Assembly: GCF_000799465.1 (NCBI RefSeq)
Contig: NZ_JUGU01000001.1
Coordinates: forward strand, 1,674,001-1,738,000
DNA length: 64,000 nucleotides
Direction: 5' to 3'
Source of the DNA: Psychroserpens sp. Hel_I_66
Lineage (GTDB): Bacteria > Bacteroidota > Bacteroidia > Flavobacteriales > Flavobacteriaceae
Under the pieces are notes generated by a model. It searched no databases, was not told where the DNA came from, and saw only the letters and a program-made list of their open reading frames with translations. Shown here one piece after another: positions 1-8,938 of this stretch. The translations under genes and the position numbers were made by a program. Each line of letters starts with the position of its first letter. The stretch's first letter is position 1.

Positions 1-103
1 AGGCTATAATTCTATTGGATGTAAACACTGCACAGTACCTGGTGAAGATCGGGATGGTCGTTGGAATAACAGCCCTAAAACGGAATGCGGACTACATTTG
101 TAA
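1..103 (+). CDS. cysH: C-terminal end of a phosphoadenylyl/adenylyl-sulfate reductase-like protein (partial)
   Basis: Only the last 33 codons are present; the frame is open from the left edge and stops with TAA at 101-103. The residues read GCKHCT, then GEDRDGRW, then KTECGLHL. This is the C-terminal signature of assimilatory PAPS/APS reductases, which reduce activated sulfate to sulfite: a CC-type cysteine pair followed by the ECGLH tail whose Cys is the catalytic nucleophile. A strong hairpin terminator follows. The family call is secure from the tail motif. Whether it prefers APS or PAPS cannot be told from this fragment, although retained Fe-S cysteines would favour APS. Confidence 0.8.
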   Translation, partial: GYNSIGCKHCTVPGEDRDGRWNNSPKTECGLHL

Positions 104-164
104 TAACTAATATTCAACTATTTTTAAACTATAGAATCTTTTAAATAAGACCGCATATACTCAT

Positions 165-204
165 AAAAAACCAGTCAGTTTTAAAAGCTGACTGGTTTTT
201 TTTT
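165..204. terminator. Bidirectional intrinsic terminator
   Basis: A 14-bp stem (AAAAAACCAGTCAG at 165-178 with CTGACTGGTTTTTT at 188-201) is flanked by A- and T-tracts. It can therefore end transcription both of the cysH-like gene from the left and of the minus-strand T9SS protein gene from the right. Confidence 0.85.
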
Positions 205-218
205 ATATGTGTAAAAGT

Positions 219-1217
219 TTATTGCTTAATCAGCTTTTTTGTGATCGTACCACTTTCCGAAGAAATCGCAACCAAATAGATCCCTGTTTTTAATGAACTG
301 ATGTTGATAGTTTCATTTTCTGTATTAGAAGTTAGTACCCTTCTACCGTTGATATCCATGATGCTCACATCTTCTATAGCGATAGAGTTAGATCTTATCG
401 TCAACACATCACGAGCTGGATTTGGATACATCTCTATAAGATTAGAAACTGGATTATTATCCTCAACAGATAATGTGTTTGTGATTAAAGCTTCGGAAGT
501 AGAAAAAGACTCATTAACTCCAACACCTGGAACACTTACGGAACCGTCATTTGTTCTAAAAACCAATGATCCATCTGAATCTTTGTAATAGGTATTAGTA
601 ACAATCGTAGCAGTTCCTGGAAATATAACGACAGTAAATGAAATTACCTGTACAGTTCTAACTCGTGTTACGTTTCCTGTATATGAGCCTTGAACTGTAA
701 CGTTGAAAGTTAACGTCCCGTATGCATCAACTTCGGTCGTGATCGTTCCAGTATAATTTGGCGTCTGGCCTTGTGCCTCTATTTGACCTGCAATATTATC
801 TACAGTAGGTGACGTACCATAAGTTAAAGGATAGGTCCCAATAAACGCATTGTCTGTATTATAGTCTAAAGTAAATTGAGTGTTTCCTGCTCCAGTTAAT
901 GAAAGTTCAGACCCAACAACTTTGTAGAATGTTTGATTGGTATTCATTGCTCCATCTGTAATCGTAAACACTTGTGTTGTGCCTGGATAATCTGCAAGTT
1001 GCGCAGCAGTTGGCGTTGTATAGGTGTCAACGTTGGTTTCGGTTGATGTTAAACCGCTAAAGTTCCAATTTGCATTTGGTCCAGTTGGAGTTTGGTCTAT
1101 TGTACCAGAGACCACAGCAAATTCTGACAATGGGGCACTAAAATAATTACTTATAGGTGATTGAGCACCAGCAAATAATATTGAAGCAAAAAAAGATAAG
1201 AGTAGTTTTGTTTTCAT
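219..1217 (-). CDS. Secreted protein with T9SS type A C-terminal sorting domain
   Basis: The 332-residue protein has a Sec signal peptide (MKTKLLLSFFASILFAGAQ, cleavage near residue 19). About 230 residues of Thr/Ser/Asn-rich beta-type sequence follow, with no enzyme motif I recognise. From about residue 255 there is a type A T9SS sorting domain: the MYPNPARD motif, then ISSLKTGIYLVAI and a C-terminal TKKLIKQ. Cargo with this tail is carried across the outer membrane by the Por machinery and usually anchored to the cell surface or released. The passenger domain's function is unknown. It is transcribed alone, between two terminators. Confidence 0.85.
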   Translation of the reverse strand: MKTKLLLSFFASILFAGAQSPISNYFSAPLSEFAVVSGTIDQTPTGPNANWNFSGLTSTETNVDTYTTPTAAQLADYPGTTQVFTITDGAMNTNQTFYKVVGSELSLTGAGNTQFTLDYNTDNAFIGTYPLTYGTSPTVDNIAGQIEAQGQTPNYTGTITTEVDAYGTLTFNVTVQGSYTGNVTRVRTVQVISFTVVIFPGTATIVTNTYYKDSDGSLVFRTNDGSVSVPGVGVNESFSTSEALITNTLSVEDNNPVSNLIEMYPNPARDVLTIRSNSIAIEDVSIMDINGRRVLTSNTENETINISSLKTGIYLVAISSESGTITKKLIKQ

Positions 1218-1287
1218 GAGATCAATTTTTAATTAATGCTCAAAAATACTAAAATGTAAGAGTTCAAACTAAAAATTAGACCATAAA

Positions 1288-1319
1288 AAACTCACAAAAT
1301 TATACAATTTTGTGAGTTT
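1288..1319 (-). terminator. Terminator after sucC
   Basis: There is a perfect 14-bp stem (AAACTCACAAAATT at 1288-1301 and its complement at 1306-1319) with an ATAC-side loop. On the minus strand it is followed by a T run, so it ends sucC transcription. Confidence 0.85.
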
Positions 1320-1340
1320 ATCATTTTAATTATTAGTAAG

Positions 1341-2531
1341 TTACGCTAAAACCTGCTGTACTTTATCTGCAGCTTCTTGAAATTCAGTTGCACTCATTAC
1401 ATCTAATCCAGAACTATCAATTAATTTTTTAGCAATATCTGCATTCGTTCCCTGTAAACGTACAATAATTGGCACTTCAATATTACCCATATTCTTATAA
1501 GCGTCAATCACACCTTGGGCAACACGATCACATCTAACGATACCACCAAATATGTTTATTAATATAGCCTTTACAGCTGGATCTCTTAAGATCAACTCAA
1601 ATGCTGCCTCTACTCTAGCTGCATCTGCAGTACCTCCAACGTCCAAAAAGTTTGCTGGCTCTCCTCCTGCTTGTTTGATCAAATCCATAGTTGCCATTGC
1701 CAAACCTGCTCCATTTACCATACAACCAACGTTACCGTCAAGGTCAACGTAGTTAAGTCCTTTTTCTCCAGCTTCAACTTCTATTGGATTTTCTTCACGT
1801 AAATCACGTAGATCTGCTAAATCCTTATGTCTAAATAAAGCATTGTCATCTAAAGACACTTTAGCATCTACTGCCATTATTTTATCATCACTTGTTTTTA
1901 AAACTGGATTGATCTCGAATAATGAAGAATCTGATTGCTCATAAGCTTTATATAATGCCGAAACAAACTTTGTCATATCCTTAAAAGCTGCTCCAGACAA
2001 CCCTAAGTTAAAGGCAATCTTACGCGCTTGAAAAGGTAAAATCCCAGTTGCTGGATCAATTTCTTCATGGAAAATCAAATGCGGAGTTTCCTCTGCAACA
2101 GTTTCGATATCCATACCTCCTTCTGTAGAATACATGATCATATTACGACCTGTGCCTCTATTTAAAAGTACAGACATGTAATATTCCTCTGGCTCAGAAT
2201 CTCCAGGATAATACACATCTTCTGCTACCAAAACCTGGTGAACTCTTTTACCTTCCGCAGACGTTTGAGGTGTCACTAAGTCCATCCCAATAATTTGTCC
2301 CGCGATTGTTTTCACTTCGTCAAGGCTTTTAGCAAGTTTTACACCACCACCCTTACCGCGTCCACCTGCGTGAACCTGAGCTTTAATAACGTGCCATCCT
2401 GTGCCAGTATCTTCAGTTAATTTCTTAGCTGCTGCAACTGCTTCTTCAGCATTTTGTGCAACGATACCACGTTGAATACGTACGCCAAAACTGCTTAATA
2501 ATTCTTTTCCTTGATATTCGTGTAAATTCAT
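1341..2531 (-). CDS. sucC: Succinyl-CoA synthetase beta subunit (ADP-forming)
   Basis: With SucD, this enzyme makes ATP or GTP and succinate from succinyl-CoA in the TCA cycle. The 396-residue length is normal for the family. The N-terminus MNLHEYQGKELL and the ATP-grasp region (HAGGRGKGGGVKLAKS) are diagnostic. The C-terminal ligase half contains GLNYVDLDGNVGCMVNGAGLAMATMD and INIFGGIVRCDRVAQG. The start is fixed by the conserved N-terminus. sucD is not adjacent, as is common in flavobacteria. A convincing promoter lies about 70 bp upstream and a strong terminator follows. Confidence 0.97.
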   Translation of the reverse strand: MNLHEYQGKELLSSFGVRIQRGIVAQNAEEAVAAAKKLTEDTGTGWHVIKAQVHAGGRGKGGGVKLAKSLDEVKTIAGQIIGMDLVTPQTSAEGKRVHQVLVAEDVYYPGDSEPEEYYMSVLLNRGTGRNMIMYSTEGGMDIETVAEETPHLIFHEEIDPATGILPFQARKIAFNLGLSGAAFKDMTKFVSALYKAYEQSDSSLFEINPVLKTSDDKIMAVDAKVSLDDNALFRHKDLADLRDLREENPIEVEAGEKGLNYVDLDGNVGCMVNGAGLAMATMDLIKQAGGEPANFLDVGGTADAARVEAAFELILRDPAVKAILINIFGGIVRCDRVAQGVIDAYKNMGNIEVPIIVRLQGTNADIAKKLIDSSGLDVMSATEFQEAADKVQQVLA

Positions 2532-2601
2532 TTGGTTTAGAAATTTATGGTTTGTCTTCGTAATAATTTCCGAAGTATTTTTCAGTATTAATTATTGAAC
2601 A

Positions 2602-2632
2602 CAAAAATAAACATACTAATAGTTTTTACCAA
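2602..2632 (-). promoter_or_regulatory. Bacteroidetes-type promoter for sucC
   Basis: Read on the minus strand, a TTG (-33 region, 2632-2630) is followed after 20 bases by TATTTTTG (2609-2602). This fits the TAnnTTTG -7 consensus used by the primary sigma factor of this phylum. It lies about 70 bp before the sucC start. Confidence 0.6.
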
Positions 2633-2693
2633 TAGTTTTTAATATTGATTTAGATGTGTCCTATTTTTTCTTCGGTCCCAATAATTATCGGGA

Positions 2694-3350
2694 TTAATCC
2701 TTCAATCGTTTTATTACTGAAAATGCTTTGTCCACCAAATCATCCTCAACAACTATAGTGAACTCATTTGTTGTTGAGACCACTTCATAAAGCGTGATAT
2801 TCTCCCAAGCCAATCGTTTGAATATTTGATAATATAATCCTGCAATTTCAGAATTTCCGTTTGGTAAATAAATACTAATGGCACTTAATTTATCTTTTGA
2901 GCCAATAAGCGTTTCGTTTTTGAATGCATTTGTAATACTCTCCTTTTCCGAAGAAGATATAATAATATTACTTTCTAAAATCCCTCTTGTAAAGGCATAA
3001 AATATTTGAGAGTTGGCGCTTATTTTCTCTAAAATTTGAGAATGACTGCGAATTAATGTTTTTGAATTTTGAAATGTAAAATCACTCAAATTGGAGCGTA
3101 CCGTAATATCTCCCAATGCTTTAAAGGTTGTTTTTAAGCGATTAGAATTTTCAAGATTTAAAGGTTGTTGATAACGTCGTAAAGCCATCATGATCGCACC
3201 ATTTTTAACGGGTTTTCTCAACATATTTGAAATTGGCTTATTTAGATCTTTGGCCAATGCAGAAAAATTTATAATCTCACGAGAAAGACCTTCTTCTAAA
3301 AACGGACTAGAAATGATAATCTCTTGGACACAAGATGCAATGGTTTTCAT
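2694..3350 (-). CDS. Protein with aspartokinase-like ACT domain, divergent from lysA
   Basis: The 218-residue cytosolic protein has a helical N-terminal half without a recognised motif. Its C-terminal segment from about residue 155 (KLSAISIYLPNGNSEIAGLYYQIFKRLAWENITLYEVVSTTNEFTIVV, quoted here in parts: KLSAISIYLPNG, then NEFTIVVEDDLVDKAF) looks like the ACT domain of aspartate kinases. It is divergently transcribed from the lysine gene lysA, so it may sense lysine or another amino acid. That role is an inference. It has no kinase motifs. Confidence 0.6.
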   Translation of the reverse strand: MKTIASCVQEIIISSPFLEEGLSREIINFSALAKDLNKPISNMLRKPVKNGAIMMALRRYQQPLNLENSNRLKTTFKALGDITVRSNLSDFTFQNSKTLIRSHSQILEKISANSQIFYAFTRGILESNIIISSSEKESITNAFKNETLIGSKDKLSAISIYLPNGNSEIAGLYYQIFKRLAWENITLYEVVSTTNEFTIVVEDDLVDKAFSVIKRLKD

Positions 3351-3425
3351 ATTGTTAATTATTTAACATTTTGTGTAAAATTAACCTTATTTTTTAATTT
3401 TTATGTTTTAACTAAAGATTAGATT

Positions 3426-3433
3426 TATTTTTG
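3426..3433 (+). promoter_or_regulatory. Putative -7 box upstream of lysA
   Basis: TATTTTTG matches TAnnTTTG and sits 34 bp before the preferred lysA ATG at 3467. No clear -33 element was found at the usual distance, so this is tentative. It also argues against a TTG start at 3431, which would lie inside the box. Confidence 0.4.
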
Positions 3434-3466
3434 ATCCTTCAAATATTAAATAAATTCAAATTTTTA

Positions 3467-4672
3467 ATGGAAAATAACACGTTATTGCAAATAGCAGCAG
3501 AGTTTGGAAGTCCGGTTTATGTTTACGATGCTGAGAAAATCCAATTTCAGTATAAACGTTTAACCTCTGCGTTTAGTAAGGTAAAAAAACTAAAACTCAA
3601 TTATGCAGTTAAAGCGTTGTCTAATATTTCTGTTTTAAAATTATTTGATCAATTGGGTTCTGGATTGGATACTGTTTCGATTCAAGAGGTACAATTGGGA
3701 TTAAAAGCGGGTTTTAAACCTGAGCAAATCATTTATACGCCTAATGGAGTTTCCCTAGCGGAAATTGAAAAAGCTGCAAAACTTGGCGTTCAAATAAATA
3801 TCGATAATCTTTCGGTATTAGAACAATTTGGAACGAAACACCCCAAAGTACCTGTTTGTATTCGTATCAATCCACATGTGATGGCTGGTGGTAACACTAA
3901 CATTTCTGTAGGGCATATTGATAGTAAGTTTGGGATTTCTATTCATCAAATTCCGCATTTGCTTCGCATTGTTGAGAATACAAAAATGAATATCAACGGA
4001 ATTCACATGCATACAGGCAGTGATATTCTTGATATTGATGTCTTTTTATACGCTAGCGAAATATTGTTTGATACTGCTAAAAACTTTAAGAATTTAGATT
4101 TTATAGATTTTGGATCTGGGTTTAAAGTTCCATACAAAAAAGGAGATATTGAAACCAATATTGAAGAACTGGGCGAAAAATTATCCAAACGTTTTAATGA
4201 CTTTTGTAAATCATACGGAAAGCAATTAACCTTAGCCTTTGAACCAGGTAAGTTTTTGGTTAGTGAGGCTGGTTACTTTTTAACGCGTGTAAACGTTGTA
4301 AAACAAACCACCTCAACCGTTTTTGCACAAGTAGATAGTGGTTTTAATCATTTAATTAGACCAATGCTTTATGGATCGCAACATGAGATTATTAATATTT
4401 CAAATCCTGGAGGGCGTGAGCGTTTTTACTCTGTTGTTGGCTATATCTGCGAAACAGATACCTTTGCCAATAACAGAAGGATCAATGAAATCAACGAGGA
4501 TGATATTTTAGCGTTTAAAAATGCTGGTGCTTATTGTTACTCGATGGCATCAAATTATAATTCGCGTTATCGCCCAGCAGAAGTACTATGGTATAATAAA
4601 AAAGCACACCTTATTAGAAAAAGGGAGACTTTTGATGATATTTTGAATAATCAAGTTGAAATTAGTTTATAA
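3467..4672 (+). CDS. lysA: Diaminopimelate decarboxylase
   Basis: This PLP-dependent enzyme converts meso-diaminopimelate to lysine in the last step of lysine synthesis. The 401 residues show the fold type III barrel. The PLP-binding Lys is in LNYAVKALSN (about K49). Other landmarks are HIDSKFGI, the glycine loop FIDFGSGFK, EPGKFLV, the partner-subunit CETDTF active-site Cys, and the C-terminal YNSRYRPAEVL. ATG 3467 gives the normal N-terminus; a TTG 12 codons upstream is possible but overlaps a promoter-like box. A terminator follows immediately. Confidence 0.95.
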   Translation: MENNTLLQIAAEFGSPVYVYDAEKIQFQYKRLTSAFSKVKKLKLNYAVKALSNISVLKLFDQLGSGLDTVSIQEVQLGLKAGFKPEQIIYTPNGVSLAEIEKAAKLGVQINIDNLSVLEQFGTKHPKVPVCIRINPHVMAGGNTNISVGHIDSKFGISIHQIPHLLRIVENTKMNINGIHMHTGSDILDIDVFLYASEILFDTAKNFKNLDFIDFGSGFKVPYKKGDIETNIEELGEKLSKRFNDFCKSYGKQLTLAFEPGKFLVSEAGYFLTRVNVVKQTTSTVFAQVDSGFNHLIRPMLYGSQHEIINISNPGGRERFYSVVGYICETDTFANNRRINEINEDDILAFKNAGAYCYSMASNYNSRYRPAEVLWYNKKAHLIRKRETFDDILNNQVEISL

Positions 4673-4678
4673 ATTAAA

Positions 4679-4707
4679 ATGCAAGATTGAGGTCTTGCAT
4701 TTTTTTA
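4679..4707 (+). terminator. Terminator after lysA
   Basis: ATGCAAGA (4679-4686) pairs with TCTTGCAT (4693-4700) around a 6-base loop and is followed by seven Ts. Confidence 0.85.
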
Positions 4708-4858
4708 TTGTACCTGTTTCATTTTTAAAAATTTTTGATATTTTTTAATTAAATAATACCATCTCCTTTGAATGGATTAAAAAAATAATGTTTAAGATAC
4801 TTTTTCCGAAGAAATAGAAAGTACATTTATACATTAATCAATCTTGCTAAACCATTAC

Positions 4859-5896
4859 ATGAAACAGATCGCACCTAAGGTCATTCGCCAAATTTTTATT
4901 CTACTGCTTATTATTCTCACTGGTATTTTGATTTTTCGAGAAATCACCCCTTATTTGAGTGGCGTTTTGGGAGCTATTACCTTCTACATTTTACTAAGAA
5001 AGCCCATGACTAAATTAGTAAAACACTATAAATGGAAATCTTCTCTAGCTGCTATAACTTTAATGTTAGCTTCGTTTTTTGGAGTGTTGATTCCTTTAAG
5101 TGGCTTTGCTTTGATGTTAGGCAACAAAATAGGAGAAGCTGCGAATAATAGTGAAAAAGTAGTTACAGCATTCAAACATCAAATTTCTGGCATTGAAACT
5201 AAAACGGGCATGGATATAAACTCTCAAATCGATACAAAATCTATAACATCCTGGCTTGCAGAAAATTTACAAAATATGGCAGGCAGTACATTCAATGTAT
5301 TTATTGCGATTGGATTAATGTATTTTATGCTCTATTTCATGCTTACAAATCGTAAAGCACTGCGTCACTCTCTTCGTGAATACATCCCAATGAATACCGA
5401 TAATCTAAATCAAATTGGCAAGGAAATTCAAGCCATGGTAAAATCAAATGCCATTGGTATACCATTGGTGGCCCTAGCTCAAGGAATAATTGCACTTATT
5501 GGATTTCTTATTTTTGGTATTGAAGATCCATTCTTTTGGTTCGTTATTGTGACAATAGGGTCGATGATCCCTTTTGTTGGAACACTTATAGGCATATTAC
5601 CGGTATTTATCTTGACACTCTCAAGTGGTCAAGATTTTCAAGCGTGGGGAATCCTTATTTACGGTTTGGTAGTTGTTGGCTCAACAGATAATATCATACG
5701 ATTGTACGTACTCCAAAAACTTGATAATGTCCATCCTTTAGTAACTCTAATAGGTGTTATTGTAGGTGTACCGTTATTTGGGTTCATTGGTTTGATTTTT
5801 GGACCTCTTCTCGTTAGCTTGTTTATGGCATTGGTTAAAATATATAAGGAAGAATATGGTAAAAACCAACCGGAAACCGAGAATGAGCATCTTTAA
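4859..5896 (+). CDS. AI-2E family transporter (PF01594-type permease)
   Basis: This is an integral inner-membrane protein of about 345 residues. It has paired hydrophobic helices at the N-terminus (IFILLLIILTGILIF, LSGVLGAITFYILL), a soluble middle section, and a block of C-terminal helices including MIPFVGTLIGILPVFIL and the terminal GVPLFGFIGLIFGPLL motif typical of the family. Members include the Na+(Li+)/H+ antiporter-like and TqsA proteins, and substrates are usually unproven. ATG 4859 is preferred over a TTG five codons earlier. It is a single gene following the lysA terminator. Confidence 0.85.
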   Translation: MKQIAPKVIRQIFILLLIILTGILIFREITPYLSGVLGAITFYILLRKPMTKLVKHYKWKSSLAAITLMLASFFGVLIPLSGFALMLGNKIGEAANNSEKVVTAFKHQISGIETKTGMDINSQIDTKSITSWLAENLQNMAGSTFNVFIAIGLMYFMLYFMLTNRKALRHSLREYIPMNTDNLNQIGKEIQAMVKSNAIGIPLVALAQGIIALIGFLIFGIEDPFFWFVIVTIGSMIPFVGTLIGILPVFILTLSSGQDFQAWGILIYGLVVVGSTDNIIRLYVLQKLDNVHPLVTLIGVIVGVPLFGFIGLIFGPLLVSLFMALVKIYKEEYGKNQPETENEHL

Positions 5897-5935
5897 AATT
5901 TTAACTTTTTGGTTTTAAAATAAATTTGATCATAA

Positions 5936-6514
5936 CTACTCTTTAATTTTTCCACTAAAATGATTCACATTGGGATTTATAGGGTTTCCAGAATTTCTTC
6001 GGAAAGATGCCAACTGGCCACAATGCCAAATAGCATCAGCAATTGGACCGTTAACTAAGTTCCAAAACGGAATTTCATTCTCTCCAAAAATAATTTTGAA
6101 CTGTGAAATATCATCGCTTTTCCTTAATAGATCTGCTGCAGTTTTTAGATTGAATAATGCTTGTTTTCGCTTATCTTCAAAAGTCATCTCTGTTTTATCT
6201 ACTTTGCCATTCGGTTTTTTCAAAGTAGAATTTACAATTACGTAAGACAAATCTAAAATATGATCAATTGTTTCAGCTGTTGAGCGCACGCCCTCACTTG
6301 GTTGGTATGCTAAATCTTTTTCGTTCAAACCTTCACTAGACCAATAAAATCTGAAACCCAATGCGTCAACCATTCTTGCAGCCATTGTACCTGCTGTATA
6401 ATCTTTAGAATATTCTGGAACTTCATAATATGGAAGTTCTACTTTATTTTCATCTTGAGCAGTAACAGATATGGTTGTAAACATGAATAGTATTACAAAA
6501 TAATATTTCATCAT
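5936..6514 (-). CDS. Secreted DinB-like four-helix protein
   Basis: The 192-residue protein has a signal peptide (MMKYYFVILFMFTTISVTAQ). The rest resembles DinB/YfiT-like four-helix bundles: AARMVDALGFRFYWSSEGL, a central AETIDHILDLSYVIV with a possible metal-binding His, and the C-terminal IADAIWHCGQLASFRRNSGNP with a second His. DinB proteins are usually cytoplasmic thiol transferases or metalloenzymes, so the export signal is notable though frequent in this phylum. It lies 60 bp downstream of the M28 peptidase gene on the same strand and could be co-transcribed. Confidence 0.7.
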   Translation of the reverse strand: MMKYYFVILFMFTTISVTAQDENKVELPYYEVPEYSKDYTAGTMAARMVDALGFRFYWSSEGLNEKDLAYQPSEGVRSTAETIDHILDLSYVIVNSTLKKPNGKVDKTEMTFEDKRKQALFNLKTAADLLRKSDDISQFKIIFGENEIPFWNLVNGPIADAIWHCGQLASFRRNSGNPINPNVNHFSGKIKE

Positions 6515-6574
6515 AAAATTGTTTATGTCTTTTAAATTATTTGAAGTTTTAAAATTTCCGAAGAAAGCAGTTTA

Positions 6575-7978
6575 TTAATCCTTTAATTTTGAAGTATTAG
6601 AAATTGTCTCCGTCCCGTATTTATCCATCAAATAAATTAATGCTGTCATCGATGCTGCTCCCAATTCTAGCTCGCGTTTATTGACATGCTCAAACATATC
6701 GTTTGCTGCATGATGGTGGTCAAAATAACGTTGGGAATCTGGTCGCAAGCCTGCAAGAACAATATTGTTGTCTTTAAGCGGACCAATATCTGCGCCACTA
6801 CCGCCTTGTTCAAAATAATGAATTAAATAGGGTTTGAAAAGTGGTTTCCAGCTTTCAATCTTTGCAAACATAACATCGCTACAATCAAAACTGAAACCTC
6901 TTGGCGTGAATCCGCCAGCATCACTTTCTAATGCAAACACATGCTTTTCGTTTTTGGATTTGGCGACCTCTGCATATTTATTACCACCACGCAAACCGTT
7001 TTCCTCATTCATAAACAAAACAGCTCTTATAGTTCTCTTTGGTTTAATTCCGCTTTCTTTCAGCAATCGTAAAACATCCATAGATTGTACTACTCCTGCT
7101 CCATCATCATGAGAACCGTCTCCCAAATCCCAAGAGTCTAAATGACCACCAACAACGATAATCTCGTTAGGAAATTCGCTTCCGGTAATTTCACCTATGA
7201 CGTTGTACGATTGTACATCGTCAAGCTGTTTACAATTTTGACTGAAAAAGAAATTTATGTTTTTATCGAGCGCTAACATTCCGCTCAATAATTCGGCATC
7301 GTTAGTACTAATTGCTGCAGAAGGGATTCGTTTACTGTTTGGCAAATCTCCATAACTCATACTGCCTGTATGGGGAAAATCATCTAATCTTAAGTTCATA
7401 GATCTTACAATAACTCCCGCTGCTCCAAATTTAGCAGCTTCCATTGCTCCTGCATAACGTTGATCTACACAACCTCCATAAGCATCAAACGTGCTAATTA
7501 AATCGGCTTGCATTGGTCTATTAAAAAAAACAATTTTCCCTTTTATTTTATCTTCACCCAAAGTTTTGAGCTCTTCTAATCCTTTCACTTCTATAACTTT
7601 GGCTTTTAAACCACCTGCACGTGTCGCAATTGAGCCACCCAATGCACAAATATTTACATTTGTAGTCATGCCAGGAGACGTTTCTATATAAGCAAACTCT
7701 GGAGCTCCCCTAACCCAACGTGGTACCATTACGGGTTGGAGCCAAACCTTATCTAAACCTAGTTTTTCGAATTCTGCCTTTGTGTACTCTACTGCCTTTT
7801 CTGCATTTAAGGATCCAGATAACCGTCCACCAATTTGATTAGACAAATGGTCTAACCATAGGTAGCTCATCCCATTTGTTAAGGAATTTGAGTATATATT
7901 CTTTACATTTTCTTCATCGGTCTGTGCCGAAAATTGAAAACTAATACAGAGTAATAATAATGTAAGACAATGCTTCAT
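6575..7978 (-). CDS. Secreted M28-family zinc aminopeptidase/carboxypeptidase
   Basis: The 467-residue protein has a signal peptide (MKHCLTLLLLCISFQFSAQ). A PA-like insert follows around residues 120-220. The M28 catalytic domain carries the metal-ligand motifs GGHLDSWDLGDGSHDDGAG, NEENGLRGG (catalytic Glu), ALESDAGGF and a C-terminal HHHAANDMF. Such enzymes remove N-terminal residues or cleave dipeptides in the periplasm or outside the cell. The motif set is complete, so activity is expected. It lies 72 bp after the PPK2 gene on the same strand. Confidence 0.88.
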   Translation of the reverse strand: MKHCLTLLLLCISFQFSAQTDEENVKNIYSNSLTNGMSYLWLDHLSNQIGGRLSGSLNAEKAVEYTKAEFEKLGLDKVWLQPVMVPRWVRGAPEFAYIETSPGMTTNVNICALGGSIATRAGGLKAKVIEVKGLEELKTLGEDKIKGKIVFFNRPMQADLISTFDAYGGCVDQRYAGAMEAAKFGAAGVIVRSMNLRLDDFPHTGSMSYGDLPNSKRIPSAAISTNDAELLSGMLALDKNINFFFSQNCKQLDDVQSYNVIGEITGSEFPNEIIVVGGHLDSWDLGDGSHDDGAGVVQSMDVLRLLKESGIKPKRTIRAVLFMNEENGLRGGNKYAEVAKSKNEKHVFALESDAGGFTPRGFSFDCSDVMFAKIESWKPLFKPYLIHYFEQGGSGADIGPLKDNNIVLAGLRPDSQRYFDHHHAANDMFEHVNKRELELGAASMTALIYLMDKYGTETISNTSKLKD

Positions 7979-8050
7979 GAGTGTATTTTATCGTTGAAGC
8001 TAAAGATACATTTTTAAATAAATACTATTTAAAAGAAACTATTAAAATAG

Positions 8051-8932
8051 TCATTCATTTTCTAATTTCTTAATGTACTCGTCTAAATTAGCCTTGGTTT
8101 CGTCATCAAGTTCTGGCTCTTTTATATCGTCGTATTTTTTAAGCGTATCGTATAATATTTTAGCAACAATATAGCGTGCAGTAGGTTTATCATCTGCAGG
8201 TATAGTAAACCATGGTGCATGGTCTTTAGAAGTTCTATTGATAGCATCCTCATAACACTCTTGATACTCGTCCCACAATTCTCGCTCTTCAAGATCTCCT
8301 GCCGAAAATTTCCAGTTTTTTTCTTCTTTATGAAGTCGTCTTAACAATCTATTTTTTTGTTCGTCCTTTGAAAGGTGTAGAAAGAATTTAAAAATGATGG
8401 TCCCGTTTTGAGCGATGTGCTTTTCAAAATTATTGATTTGTGTAAAACGCTTTTCCCAAAAAGCATCATCTATATCATTAAGATCATTTACATCTGGCAG
8501 GCTTTCTCCTAAAATATACTCAGGATGAACTCGGGTTACAAGGACATTTTCATAATGTGTACGATTAAAAACACCAAATTTCCCGCGAGCAGGAAGTGCG
8601 ATGTAATGACGCCATAAATAGTCGTGATTTAGCTCTAATTCCGTAGGCACCTTAAAACTATGAACTACAACGCCTCTTGCATTCAATTCTTTAAAAACCT
8701 CTCGAATCATACTATCCTTACCAGCTGTATCCATACCTTGAATACAAATAAGAACTGCATATTTACCGTGCGCATACATGGCATTTTGGATTTTTGCTAA
8801 ATCCTTGCATACATCCTGCAACTCATCTTCAATGTCTTTTTTATCGGCATCCAAATCAAAAGTTGTTGAAAGATCTTCTATTTTGACTGGTGAGGTGACT
8901 TTAAAATCGTTGATGTTTATGTCCTTTTTCAT
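8051..8932 (-). CDS. Polyphosphate kinase 2 family protein
   Basis: The 293-residue enzyme moves phosphate between polyphosphate and nucleotides. It shows the PPK2 Walker A GMDTAGKDS (residues 66-74), then WRHYIALPARGKFGVFNRTHYENVL (quoted in parts: ARGKFG, GVFNRTHYE) with the lid and Walker B region, and ELWDEYQECYEDAINRT near the C-terminus. The length matches single-domain PPK2s. I cannot assign the nucleotide specificity (ADP or AMP class) without alignment. It is the last gene of a six-gene operon, starting 6 bp after the response regulator's stop. Confidence 0.88.
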   Translation of the reverse strand: MKKDININDFKVTSPVKIEDLSTTFDLDADKKDIEDELQDVCKDLAKIQNAMYAHGKYAVLICIQGMDTAGKDSMIREVFKELNARGVVVHSFKVPTELELNHDYLWRHYIALPARGKFGVFNRTHYENVLVTRVHPEYILGESLPDVNDLNDIDDAFWEKRFTQINNFEKHIAQNGTIIFKFFLHLSKDEQKNRLLRRLHKEEKNWKFSAGDLEERELWDEYQECYEDAINRTSKDHAPWFTIPADDKPTARYIVAKILYDTLKKYDDIKEPELDDETKANLDEYIKKLENE

Positions 8933-8938
8933 AATATA

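Noticed and set aside
301..588. 95-codon plus-strand ORF and similar opposite-strand frames
   Set aside because: They lie wholly inside well-supported genes on the other strand and are shadows.
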